A DNA stretch of 64,000 bases, taken from contig JAACJP010000013.1 in assembly GCA_013368375.1 (NCBI GenBank), positions 848,726 to 912,725 of the forward strand, given 5' to 3'. Each line of letters begins with the position of its first letter. The stretch's first letter is position 1. The position numbers and the translations under genes are program-made. The notes below the pieces were generated by a model, which was not told the origin of the DNA, ran no database searches, and was given only the letters and a program-made list of their open reading frames with translations. Shown here piece by piece: positions 9,752-19,800 of the stretch. The DNA comes from Tricholomella constricta (lineage: Eukaryota > Basidiomycota > Agaricomycetes > Agaricales > Lyophyllaceae).

Positions 9752-12049
9752 ATGGAGCGACCACCGCACGACGACCGACCAGATAGGCCGGATCACCCAA
9801 TGGGTGGTCCAGAAAGCAATGAGAGCGCGCGGGGTGGAAGAGAATTCCGCCCCAGGGAAACAAGGAGGGAGGGGGAACGCGATCGGCATCGATCGCGATC
9901 CCAGGCAAGAGGGCGTCCGCGGTCTCGAGACCGGGACAGCGGCGGCAGATACCTGTCACCGCAACGTGAAAGTGGCAGTGGCCGTGAACGAGAACGTTCA
10001 CGGTCTAGGGAGCAAGCAGCGAGCGCCAGCGAGCTGAGGTGGACCTACAACGAGCAGGTCAACCTGGTCAGCCACCCGAGAGGGTGTGCGACGTGTACAG
10101 GGTACGCGGCGCATATGCTGATGGACTCGATTTCGGAGGCGGAGGGTCTGCATAAGGCCCACCGCAAGCAGAAGGAATATCTTAAGGGCGCTGACTTAGC
10201 GGCTCTTAAGCTTGAGAGGGACGACCTGCGGAACAGGTTGCGATCCCTCGACATCGACTATCGGCGCTTGTGCGGCGATTACGATGAGCTGCGTGATCAG
10301 TACAATGATCGCGTGGACGAGTTAAAAGATGTGCGCGGGCAGCTGGAGGCCCGCGACAAGGAAGAGGAGGGCGGGAAGCGAAAGCGCTCCCGCAACGACG
10401 ACGGTGGAACTACCGCGTCGTATGAGGCAGGACCGACATCGTCGAGACTGTCTCCAGCGAGTCAGCTGCCGGCACGGATGCCGGCGGAGGACGACGATAC
10501 AGACGCCAGTCAAGGCGACTATATGGACCTGGACGTGGGGACGTATCCGACCCCCGTCGAAGCATATGGAGTGTCAGCGCCCGTTGGGGCGCAGACAACG
10601 ATGCCGGCTATTCGTAGGGCAGCACCGGTTAACTATCAGACCCCGTTGGGGTCGGTAGACCATGTTCGACTCCCCGGCGGGGCTCACCTGAGCGCCGTCG
10701 ACCACACGCTCCGATTCGGTCGGAAAGCGCAACGCGCAGCCGAGAACGAGCGGATGGGATTGCCGCCTCCGAGGATGGGGATGCCTGCGGGAGGCACGGG
10801 GATGCCCGTATCAGCGGGAGAGCTGGAGGCTTGGATAGCCGCAGCTAATGTCCCCGGCAATGAGTTTGCATTGCAACGAATGAAGACATTCGTTGCAGTC
10901 TGCCAGCAGATTGCAGACGCCAACCGCACGGATGTGATGCGGTCGGCAATGACACAATGGCGACTCCCTACTTGGGCGAAGGCAAAACAGGCTGCCGTGA
11001 CGGCGAAGTACGCCGTAGGCAAAGGGCCGAAACCTGTGAAGGTTCCGAACCCAAATTACGGAGACCCAGCAGTGAACTGGGCAGCATGGTTGTACCGAAA
11101 TCGGGCGACCATAGTAAACAACGGCCGACCCCAGTATCCGGGAACGGTGGTAGTACCCGGAGGAGTGTCTTTGACGCATATCCGGGGAATGAATATTGTC
11201 ATGCCGCGCGCACCGAAGCGCGTGACTGACGTCTCATCATCGAGGAATCGACATCGATTCCTCCAACTGGCATGCGAGTTGATGGGTACCATCAACTTGT
11301 ACCGCAACATGCTGCAATCGCTCGGCAGGAGCGTTGCAGAGGTAGAGACGGTCGAGCGGTTTTCGCAACCACTTGACAATGTGACGATGGAGGACATTGC
11401 CACATTTTTTGCTGAGCAAGGAGTGAGCGTCGAACGATTCGTTGACGCTCAGCCATTCGGAGTGGAGTGGCTTCAGGATTACCGGGGCGCCCACACCGAA
11501 GACCCCGAGGCCAGTGCCGTGTTTACACGGATGACCACCTACGCTGCGACCCAGAATGACTGGACGCAGGCGACGCTGCCGGGAGAGCCGACGTGGTGGT
11601 ATCCACCACCACGTCACTACAACAACGGGCCAGTAGCTGGCCCGAGCGGAGCATCGACAATGTCGACGCCCGCAATAGCAGGACCATCGACCGGAGGGCC
11701 GGTGGTCACGACGAGAACGCCACTAACGGTGGAACACCAGCTGACGGCAGGTGTACGGGCGGCCCTGGACTATGGGTCGTCCGGAGCAGGACCTTCGGGG
11801 TCCGGCGCAGGACCGTCGGGATCAGCGACGATTCCCGCGGCATCAGCAACGGCGGCGGCAACGGCGCCCATACCAGGTCTCGGGGCTGGGGTGGGCAGTA
11901 CGAGTATGGGACCACCCGTAGAGGCGGGGGGACCCAGTGACCAGACACCGGGGGGCGATGGCGACATGCCCGACGATCCCATGGACGGCTCGGCTTCAGG
12001 GCGAGCAGCGTCGGGATTGGAGGACGGCGAGGTGGAGGGCGCGGCGTGA
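9752..12049 (+). CDS. Ty3-A ORF3, additional protein in the env position, function unknown
   Basis: ATG at 9752, 61 nt after the pol stop and in another frame; 765 residues. The N-terminus is Arg/Ser/Glu-rich (about residues 15-95), then a Cys pair (CATC), then a probable coiled coil (about 140-215, many KAHRKQ and LERDDLRNRL heptads). A better-conserved globular core covers about residues 330-600 and the C-terminus is Gly/Pro/Ala/Ser-rich. No membrane segment or signal peptide is evident, so it is unlikely to be an envelope protein. The core aligns with ORF3 of Ty3-B: a GRP segment leading into an S-x-T/H-x-I/F-R motif, then NLYR, then D-I/V and A-x-P-Y/F-G motifs. How it is translated (reinitiation or a separate mRNA) is not visible. 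Confidence 0.8.
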   Translation: MERPPHDDRPDRPDHPMGGPESNESARGGREFRPRETRREGERDRHRSRSQARGRPRSRDRDSGGRYLSPQRESGSGRERERSRSREQAASASELRWTYNEQVNLVSHPRGCATCTGYAAHMLMDSISEAEGLHKAHRKQKEYLKGADLAALKLERDDLRNRLRSLDIDYRRLCGDYDELRDQYNDRVDELKDVRGQLEARDKEEEGGKRKRSRNDDGGTTASYEAGPTSSRLSPASQLPARMPAEDDDTDASQGDYMDLDVGTYPTPVEAYGVSAPVGAQTTMPAIRRAAPVNYQTPLGSVDHVRLPGGAHLSAVDHTLRFGRKAQRAAENERMGLPPPRMGMPAGGTGMPVSAGELEAWIAAANVPGNEFALQRMKTFVAVCQQIADANRTDVMRSAMTQWRLPTWAKAKQAAVTAKYAVGKGPKPVKVPNPNYGDPAVNWAAWLYRNRATIVNNGRPQYPGTVVVPGGVSLTHIRGMNIVMPRAPKRVTDVSSSRNRHRFLQLACELMGTINLYRNMLQSLGRSVAEVETVERFSQPLDNVTMEDIATFFAEQGVSVERFVDAQPFGVEWLQDYRGAHTEDPEASAVFTRMTTYAATQNDWTQATLPGEPTWWYPPPRHYNNGPVAGPSGASTMSTPAIAGPSTGGPVVTTRTPLTVEHQLTAGVRAALDYGSSGAGPSGSGAGPSGSATIPAASATAAATAPIPGLGAGVGSTSMGPPVEAGGPSDQTPGGDGDMPDDPMDGSASGRAASGLEDGEVEGAA

Positions 12050-12060
12050 GCAGCGCCGCG

Positions 12061-12084
12061 GGCGGTACTATCGTACCGCCCACG

Positions 12085-12123
<39 letters not shown>

Positions 12124-12238
12124 TATAGATATAAAAAATTTATATGTCTATAACTATCGAATGCACGATAGTGGACTTCAACAAGTCTACTATCCAAACA
12201 ACGGAATTGGGAATAGATTGAGCCTGGGGCTCAATCTA
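12061..12238 (+). other. Structured 3' UTR of Ty3-A with four hairpins and an A/AT run
   Basis: Four inverted repeats lie between ORF3 and the polypurine tract: 12061-12080 (8-bp stem, loop TATC), 12153-12172 (7-bp stem), about 12174-12187 (5-bp stem) and 12214-12238 (perfect 11-bp stem, loop TGG). A run of 17 A followed by (AT)n occupies 12085-12127. Confidence 0.75.
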
Positions 12239-12249
12239 AAGGGGGAGAG
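12214..12249 (+). promoter_or_regulatory. Ty3-A hairpin plus polypurine tract
   Basis: A perfect 11-bp-stem hairpin (12214-12238) is followed without a gap by the purine tract AAGGGGGAGAG ending at 12249, then the LTR starts with TGTAAC. The tract should prime plus-strand DNA synthesis. The same hairpin-then-tract arrangement recurs in Ty3-B, Ty3-C and Ty3-D. Confidence 0.8.
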
Positions 12250-12440
12250 TGTAACGGGCGTTACCGAATAAGGTAGCGATCGTTGTTTGTCTTTGTTTAT
12301 TTCTAAAGGCGCTGGCTCTATATAGACAGCGCCTCTGTATTATATAATCTTTAGACTTATATACACCACTACTACACACAATCCAATACGCGGTCGTGTT
12401 TAGTCCGGTGTGAACCTTAAGTCTACAACCCACCCTTACA
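12250..12440 (+). repeat. Right LTR of Ty3-A
   Basis: 191 bp from TGTAACGGG to CCCTTACA. A TATATAGAC-like box lies at about 12319-12327. Copia coding sequence starts immediately after it at 12441. Confidence 0.93.
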
Positions 12441-14331
12441 CTACTCCTCACAAGAAACGCTATTTCTTCAGCCTTCTTGACGACTGCTCGAATTGGGGCC
12501 TCACCGATCTCATGGCGCATAAGAACGAAGCATTTCTGATTTACAAGACTGCTGAGGCCGCCTGGGAACTTAAATCTGGCAATCCTATTCGAGCCGTTCG
12601 CTGCGACGGCGCCAAAGAATTTATTCTTGGAAAATTCGCCAATCATCTGCGTTCGCATGGTATTCAACAACAGATCACGGCTGAATACGCTCACCAACAA
12701 AATGGCAAGATTGAGCGCTATATTCGTACCTTGGAAGATGGTGCACAAGCCATGATCGCTGACGCTCGCCTCCCTCCTTCGTTCCTCGGAGACGCCATTC
12801 TGACTTATCAATACCTGCTCAATCGCACTCCTACCTCCACCTTGCCTACCAACACTACTCCCTTCGAAGCGTTTAACTCTGCGAAACCTGACTTGTCGCA
12901 TATACGCGTATGGGGGTGTCAATGTTTCGTCGCGATTCCCCCTGAACTACGTATCAAGGGTGGCCCTCGTCGCTTCGAAGCTATCTTTGTTGGTTACTCT
13001 GAAGGTCGAGAAGGATGGCGAGTTCGCGATCTTGATGGTCGCTACCACTTTACCCGGGACGCGATCTTTAACGAGTCGACTCCTGGACATCTTTCTCCCT
13101 CTCGCGGCTCCAATTTCCCTGAGCCGACGTCTCTCCCTTCACATCTTCCTTCTGCACGTCCGACTCGAACCATTAAACCTACCGAGAAAGGACTGGCATA
13201 CAAGGAAGATACTGCTGCTCGCCGTTCCCGCAATAAAACATCTGATGATCCATCACCTCTCGACACTTCTCTACTGTCCGACTTCGTCTCGTTCACTGCT
13301 GCAGAAGACTTTATTGCCCCCAACTCGTATACTTCCCTCACCGACTACGAAGCCGACTCTCTCTCTATCTTCTGCATGGGGGTGTCCGATAACAATTCAA
13401 AATTTTATCAAACTCGTAATTTCACCCTCGACAAAGCTCCCGAATCACAACGCGAAGCTTATGCGCGTCCGGATTCTGATGTATGGCGCGCGGCTGAACG
13501 TCGCGAACTTGACAGCTTATTGGAGAAGAACGTATTCGAAGAGTCGTCCCTGCCCGAAGGTCGAAATGCCATTGGTCTTGTCTGGGTATATGCACATAAA
13601 CGCAATCCCGATGGCAGTATTATCAGGGGCAAAGAGAAAGCGCGTCTTTGCGCTCAAGGATTTAGTCAACGTCCCGACGATTATGGCAAAACTTATGCGC
13701 CGGTTGCGAAACTCACTAGCATTCGCATCGTCCTTGCTTTCGCCAATCATCACGCCTACGAAATTATGGGTTTTGACGTCAAGACCGCCTTCCTACATGC
13801 ACTCGTCAGTACGATCATCTTTACTCGTCAAATTCCGGGATATCCTTTACCGAATCGCGCTATTGTCTATCGACTCCTTCGTGCGCTTTATGGCCTTCGA
13901 CAATCCGCTTATGAGTTTTACATGCTCCTTTGGAAAATCTTAACCTCTCTTGGCCTTACGCGTTGCGAAGTGGACCACGGCATCTTCTTCGGTACATGGT
14001 CTTCCCCCCCGTCCGACGATATTCCCATGCCCTCTGACGGGTCTCCTCTGCTCTTGATCATCCCCGTTCATGTCGATGATGGTTTCGCTGTCACAAATTC
14101 CCTGCCTCTTTATCAATGGTTCCTTTCCGCCCTTTCCAAACATCTTGAGATTGTCGACATGGGTCCTGCGGAATTGTACCTCGGTATTCGAATTATTCGC
14201 GACCGCTCATCACGTCAACTATGGTTGTCACAGAAGGCTTACATTTCGGATCTCCTTCAAACCTGGAAGATGGAGGATTGCGCTCCGTTATCAGTTCCCC
14301 TTCGGTCTAAACTTTCGGTTCTTCCTACCGC

Positions 14332-14478
14332 TGGAGGCGTTAACCTCAGCAAGTCTCACGGTAGGGTGGGAAAGACTGGATATGGTAGGATAGATCTATA
14401 TACGGTACACCATAATGTATTTATAGTTCTGTAAGCCGCACGGACCATGCCTCGTGGAGGCCATGATGCACGCCTGCA
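14332..14478. repeat. Left terminal repeat of TRIM-2
   Basis: 147 bp, identical by eye to 14982-15128. Confidence 0.9.
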
Positions 14479-14981
14479 TGTGCCCAACTCCCAAATAGCG
14501 ACGTCCTCGTCGCGATCCAAACATGAACCTAAGCTCAGAAACCAAACACACAACCCTAAATCACCCCAGCTGTACCTAGGCGCAATGGGAAACCGTGAAA
14601 CGTCTCCAAGCGTGATGCGATGCCGAATGCGCAGTGTATCTGTCCTAATGCGGAAGTGTCGCCAACGTCTGCATATGCCCCACCTCCACATCGCGACGTC
14701 CTCGTCGCAGCCCTCAAGCCCATCACCTTTACTACCCTCCAGCACCGAGAAAACCAGGTAAAAACAGTTGCAGGTGTCGGAAACAGAAAAAGCACTTTAA
14801 AAAGCACCGCGAGGGTGCTGGTGCATGGAGTGTTGATTGGATTTGGAAAGGAGAGTCGGTGTCAGAAGCCGCAGATGGGGGGTGTTGTTATTGGTGTCGG
14901 TGGTAGACTGCTTCATTAACCGGAAGCGGACGGTGATCCAGACAGACAGTTGCGGGTACGAATGCCACTGTCGTCACCAAA

Positions 14982-15128
14982 TGGAGGCGTTAACCTCAGC
15001 AAGTCTCACGGTAGGGTGGGAAAGACTGGATATGGTAGGATAGATCTATATACGGTACACCATAATGTATTTATAGTTCTGTAAGCCGCACGGACCATGC
15101 CTCGTGGAGGCCATGATGCACGCCTGCA
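14982..15128. repeat. Right terminal repeat of TRIM-2
   Basis: 147 bp, identical by eye to 14332-14478 and followed by the target duplication CCGC. Confidence 0.9.
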
Positions 15129-15916
15129 CCGCTCCCGCGAATGCGTGTCCCGATGTTCCTGATGACGATCTCACCCATACATTTCAACGTCTTGTGGGCT
15201 CCCTTATCTATCTGGCTGTCTGCACTCGCCCCGACATCGCCTACGCTGCCATGGCCCTTGGTAAATACAACGCCAAGCCTTCTCGAGCCCATCTCTTAGC
15301 TGCGAAAGGTGTCCTACGCTACCTCAAGGGAACTATGGACCTCGCTCTTGGATACGGTCTTTCTACCAATCCATCGCCTGATGTCCGGGCCTTCGTTCAT
15401 CATGGTTGCAGTTTCTCCGATGCCGACTGGGCCTCTGATGAATCCGATAGACGGAGTATCTCCGGCTATTGCTTCTTCTATCTCAACGCCCTTGTTTCCT
15501 GGTCGGCTGTCGGTCAACGTACGATTTCGCTTTCTTCTACAGAATCCGAATACTACGCCCTCTCTCACGCCATGAAGGAAGCCCTCTGGATGCGTCTTTT
15601 CCTTACTCTCACCTCTTTTCCCATTCCGAAACCCTTTCCTCTCTTATGTGATAATCAAGCCGCCGGTTGTATTGCATCCTCGTCTGCCACTTCTTCGCGC
15701 TCAAAACATATCGACATCCGATACCATTTTATTCGTGAACACATCAATTCTGGTGCTTTCTCGACCGTTTGGATATCCACCCAAGAAATGACTGCCGATA
15801 TTATGACGAAACCTCTCTTATCTGAACTCTTTACTCGTCATCGCATGGGCTTAGGACTGGTCTCTGTTTAATCTTCTTTTACTCGTGCTACTATCCTTTC
15901 GACTCTGAAGGGGGTG

Positions 15917-16178
15917 TGTTGGACTTAGTATTCATCACCTCCTCGATCGTATCACGCTTATATCACATGACTCGGACACATAGTCGCGTCCTCGTCTCCT
16001 CATCCCTCAGTCGTCTCTTACCACTTCGTGACACTGAGGGTATGTTCATTCCTTTACTATACAACTTAGATATACATACTTACATGACCCTAGTCCGCTA
16101 TTCGCGTTCTAGGTAATACAAGTCGTCTCTTACCACTTCGTGACACTGAGGTCCGCTATTCGCGTTCTAGTCCTAACA
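15917..16178 (+). repeat. 3' LTR of the Ty1/copia element
   Basis: Starts TGTTGGACTT right after the purine tract and ends CCTAACA; 262 bp. Internal duplications: a block of about 30 bp containing CTTACCACTTCGTGACACTG at 16009-16038 and 16121-16150, and GTCCGCTATTCGCGTTCTAG at 16093-16112 and 16151-16170. The matching 5' LTR is outside the window, so the boundaries rest on the TG/CA ends and the purine tract. Confidence 0.75.
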
Positions 16179-16618
16179 CTTCGGAAGTAACTACAATCTT
16201 CCCGCCAAATTCTACTTTGGCCAAAGAACGTGAAAAGTAGCGTACTTAGTTTGAGCAAAAGTGTTCGGCAACCACCCCAAGTAACTAACTGAGTGACAAG
16301 GTGTGACTTCGCGTGCTGCGTTGGCGAGACCTTGTCGTGTTCATGCTATTATTCCCAGGCTGTTGGGGGGCGTCGAGGATGGCCCGTCAACATGCGCATT
16401 TGCATACTCAGCAGGTGCAGGAACTGGGGGCACAGGGGCCTTCTTTAATGTACATAGTATTGTCAGGACCGACATGAGTTTGCGCTCAACAGTCAATAAA
16501 CAGGGATATTTTTTAAAACTAGCTAGGTGCGCGCTGGAGACGGGGAGTGGCAAGAGGTGACAAGTTTGTATTTGCTTGGTCGTCCACTTACACCGGTTGG
16601 TCGACCTTTATACTTATA
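16179..16618. other. Non-coding flank between copia LTR and Helitron, with a dispersed repeat
   Basis: No supported gene. About 160 bp here (roughly 16362-16520) resemble 43951-44120, including GGGGCCTTCTTT and AATAAACAGGGA-type blocks. This is the host sequence into which the Helitron inserted. Confidence 0.55.
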
Positions 16619-16622
16619 CTAG

Positions 16623-16645
16623 CTGAGTACCCGTGCTTCGCACGG
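16623..16645 (-). other. Helitron 3' terminal hairpin
   Basis: Perfect 6-bp stem (16631-16636 with 16640-16645) and a 3-nt loop, 8 nt before the terminal CTAG. This is the standard Helitron 3' signature that marks where rolling-circle transfer stops. Confidence 0.9.
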
Positions 16646-16872
16646 ACGTGACCGTGTCCAGTGACAGCTGGCACTGGAGGATACTCCCGCCTTGATGCCT
16701 GCTTTCCTACTCCTGTGGACCACAGTAAGATTTTCTAACGGTTATTTCAGGCTACTACAATGGACTTGACCCAGAGAATTCCAGGGTATTTATATGGACC
16801 AAAGATGTTCAAGCATACATATACGGCATTAGAATAAACCTCTGATGAGAATCACACTCACATTATGATGTT

Positions 16873-19800
16873 CTAATCTATTAGCACCTCGGGGTATACA
16901 ACATTAAGTAATTTACATTCTGACTCATCTTCTGGAAGTATAACCTTGATCCTCCTCCCTGACGTAGCACGCGAAAGCGCAACATAGAGTTGCCCATGCG
17001 CAAATACAGGAGTTCAAAGATCAAGACCAATGTACTTGACAGATTGCCCTTGAGCCTTGTTGATAGTAAGAGAAAATGCCAGATGCACGGGGAACTGACG
17101 ACGACTGAACTTGAATGTAAGGTCGCTGGTAACTGAAGGAATCAATGAAATACGGGGTATGAATGCAAGTTCTCCATCATGTGCACCACCAATAATATGA
17201 ACCTCCAACACACGATCCGTCATCCTCTTGAGAATCATCCGAGTTCCGTTGCAGAGTCCATGCTTTGGGGCCAAGTTGCGAAGAAGAATTAACGGAGCAC
17301 CAATTTTCAAAGATAGCTCGCCTGGTGGAAGTCCAGATGCATTGATGGAGCGAAGGAACTCGACGGGAATGGGATGCGACAGGGATGCCAATGGGATGTG
17401 AGAATCCTCAGACAGGATCTTGTCAGCACTAATGTATGTGTGCTTTTCCACTGACAGCCTATCAAGAATAATATTGTTGACGTCTGCGACATCTGAATTC
17501 CGTGGGGCGAGTATCATGCGATTGAGGAAATAATCGGGAGGTGGTGGGACCGCTGAATTGATGTCTGGATAGATGAAGTTGATGAGTGAATGCGTGTCCT
17601 GACACTGCATGCCTTCGGGAAGTGGAAGATATCGGTCATCTTGAAGGTTGCGACCGTGTCCAACATCAACCAACCATTGAGCAAAGGTCAAGGAGGAGGG
17701 ATCGTCTGCATCCAAGCGCATGTTCTGGGTGAGCTGAAGGATTGTGATGTGGTTCCAAAGGTATGACTCGCGTATGGTTGCACCCACAATGTCCTCCCTT
17801 GATCCCCTCTTGACCACTGGTAATGTCTGTTGGAAATCTCCTCCAAAGATAACAGTGATCCCACCAAAAGGACGATCATCATCACAGATATCGCGGCATG
17901 TTCGATCCAAGGCCTCAAAGGCAAACCGGTGCTGAGGTACTGCCTCATCCCAGATGATGGCTCGAGTGCGGCGCAGGAGCTCTGCTCTAGGGCTTTGCTT
18001 TGCAATGTTGCATGTTGAGTCTTCAGTGAGGGTGCCAACGGGGATGGAGAACATGGAATGGGATGTCCGTCCTCCAGGAAGAAGAAATGCTGCAATGCCT
18101 GAGGATGCAACACAGAGGATGATCCACCCATTGCTACGGACCTTGTTACACACTGTCTTGTAGACGAAGGTCTTGCTGGTCCCGCCAGACCCATGGAGAA
18201 AGAATAGTGCCCCCGAGTCATCTTCAACTGACTGCATGATTTGGTCATATGCGGCACGCTGCTGGGTGTTCAGGAGGCGATGGCGCGTCTCCCAGTCCTG
18301 GCGCTCAGCATCTTGGTCATAGTTCAACTGTTCGACAATGAGTGGGTTGTCTTGCAGCTGGCTCCAGTCGTGCATTGGTTTTGGCATCGAAGGCAAGTCA
18401 TTGAGGGACCGTCCACCGTTGAGCAACATCTCATTGATGAGGTAGAGCCCATAGTCGTATACCTGCTCCTGTGTTGCATTGAGAATACTGTATCGGCTCG
18501 AAAGCTGGTAGTGGAGGTTGTCGCACATGTGAGAACGGAACTCATTCCAGAGAACCTCTGGTTGAGAGGGATTGCAGAAGAGCAGGATCATAACGTACAG
18601 ATGGCGCAGTCGCTCACCCGTTCCCATTTCCCCAGCTTCCTGCATGCATTGCCTCCATTCCCCATCATCTTCTAATAACCCTTGAACTAAACATGCATCT
18701 CGAAATGTCGGATGCACAACACCGTTGTAGGTGCGTAGGTCTTCAAATGAGGTCGCTCCTTTGACAACAGAAAGGAGTGTACGAAGGTAAAATCGCTCTC
18801 CAGCATTGGGCGGCACAAACACCATGCGGCCTAATGACTCAGGCCCTTGTCGTATTTTCCATGCTTGCCTATGATTGTCGTACACAAAATGCTGAGGGAA
18901 TTCTTGATAGGTGTAGTGTCGTGCTGTGTCTCTGAGCTCTGGATCAGCATTGGCTCGAAAGAAGCCGGTGAGCTTGGTTCTCTCTTGTGAAGCACGTTGA
19001 AGAATGATAGTGGGGTCTTCATTAGGGTCGAAGGCAACTAAGTGCTGGCCAGGGAGGTGGACTTGCAGAGTTTCAACGCTTGGGGATTGCTTGTGGACGC
19101 CAAAGTGGTAAATCCTCCAAAGTGACTCCGGAGCAGAGAGGTACCGGCCCATGATCCACCTCTGAATCTCATCTCTCTCATTTATCTGAATCTCCCTCCC
19201 ATACCTCTGACGCATGAGCTCAAGGGTTGCCCAATCTGGTCCCTTCTCCATGTACTTGACAATGTATCCAATCGATCCCAATGATGCTACACATTCAACA
19301 TTGATGTGGCAATTGTACTTCCCTGAGAGATATGGGCTGTACGCGACAATCCACCTGTTGTCCACCATATAGTGCCCGACCTTATACTGCCACCCGTCAT
19401 TCTTACGCTGATATGTGGGGAACTTGTTCTCATCAAAAGATGTCTCATTGCAGAACGGTTTAGGGAACCCCTTTGTGCACTTGCCATTCTCCATGCAAGG
19501 GGCATTAGGGTTGAGTGGTCCGCAAGGTCCGTGCACCATGCAATTCTTGACAGTCTCAAAGAGGAGGGGTTCGGTGATGGGGTCGGGCCAGTACGCGTGA
19601 ATGCAGGAGTCAATAGCTTCAATTGAGGTGAGTTTATATGGCTGCTCGAAGCAGACTAAGAGATGCATGTGCGGGAGTCCTCGTTTCTGGAACTCAATCA
19701 CATAGACGTATGCCACCGCCTTTCCAAAGATCCCATGTTTGTAGATGTTGTCGACCAGAGCCTGCTTTTTCAGCTCAAATACTCTTGCCACCAGATCTGG

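Larger units (their letters stand above)
414..12440 (+). mobile_element. Ty3-A, Ty3/gypsy chromovirus with third ORF, broken
   Basis: Order: truncated left LTR (414-529), gag-protease (589-4038), pol (4039-9690, interrupted by TRIM-1 and by a TGA at 5392), ORF3 (9752-12049), structured 3' UTR, polypurine tract (12239-12249) and right LTR (12250-12440). Integrase followed by a chromodomain places it among the chromoviruses. It interrupts a Ty1/copia pol gene whose reading resumes at 12441. The left target duplication cannot be checked because the left LTR is cut. Pol closely resembles that of Ty3-B at 25496-29323 on the minus strand. Confidence 0.93.
14332..15128. mobile_element. TRIM-2: 797-bp non-coding element with 147-bp direct terminal repeats
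   Basis: Identical direct repeats at 14332-14478 and 14982-15128 begin TGGAGGCG and end GCCTGCA, so they have the TG...CA ends of LTRs. A 4-bp target duplication CCGC flanks the element (14328-14331 and 15129-15132). The 503-bp interior has no recognisable protein. It contains a diverged internal repeat: the GCGACGTCCTCGTCGC block near 14498 recurs near 14694. I see no clear primer-binding site or polypurine tract, so calling it a miniature LTR retrotransposon rests on the terminal repeats, TG/CA ends and target duplication. Confidence 0.8.
12441..15871 (+). pseudogene. Ty1/copia pol (integrase, reverse transcriptase, RNase H), interrupted
   Basis: The fragment opens inside the integrase core (RYFFSLLDDCS) and includes the conserved HQQNGKIER with the catalytic Glu. 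Reverse transcriptase follows (VWVYAHKRNPDGSI to PVHVDDGFAV, about 13580-14100) with the V-D-D catalytic motif. RNase H lies at about 15420-15870 (FSDADWASD, SLSSTESEYYAL) and the stop is TAA at 15869-15871. TRIM-2 (14332-15128) splits the gene between RT and RNase H. Removing it and one CCGC copy restores the frame through Leu-Pro-Thr-Ala-Pro-Ala. The apparent start in the preceding LTR is an artefact of read-through from Ty3-A. Confidence 0.92.
12441..16178 (+). mobile_element. Ty1/copia element, 3' part, interrupted by Ty3-A and TRIM-2
   Basis: Domain order integrase, reverse transcriptase, RNase H identifies a Ty1/copia (Pseudoviridae-type) element. The gag, protease and 5' LTR are not in the window; they would lie left of Ty3-A. 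After the pol stop at 15871 there is a purine tract ending AAGGGGGTG (15909-15916) and then an LTR at 15917-16178. Confidence 0.9.

Noticed and set aside
9752..12049. ORF3 as an envelope gene
   Set aside because: No signal peptide, membrane segment or furin-like site; coiled coil and charged low-complexity sequence instead.
12085..12127. A/AT run as a LINE or SINE tail
   Set aside because: No target duplication or element body upstream; it lies within the Ty3-A 3' UTR between ORF3 and the polypurine tract.
12410..12440. Apparent N-terminal extension of copia pol starting in the preceding LTR (MNLKSTTHPY), the same start also seen before gag at 499
   Set aside because: It is LTR sequence of Ty3-A read by chance in the same frame; the true gag ATG is at 589 and the copia gene is truncated at 12441.
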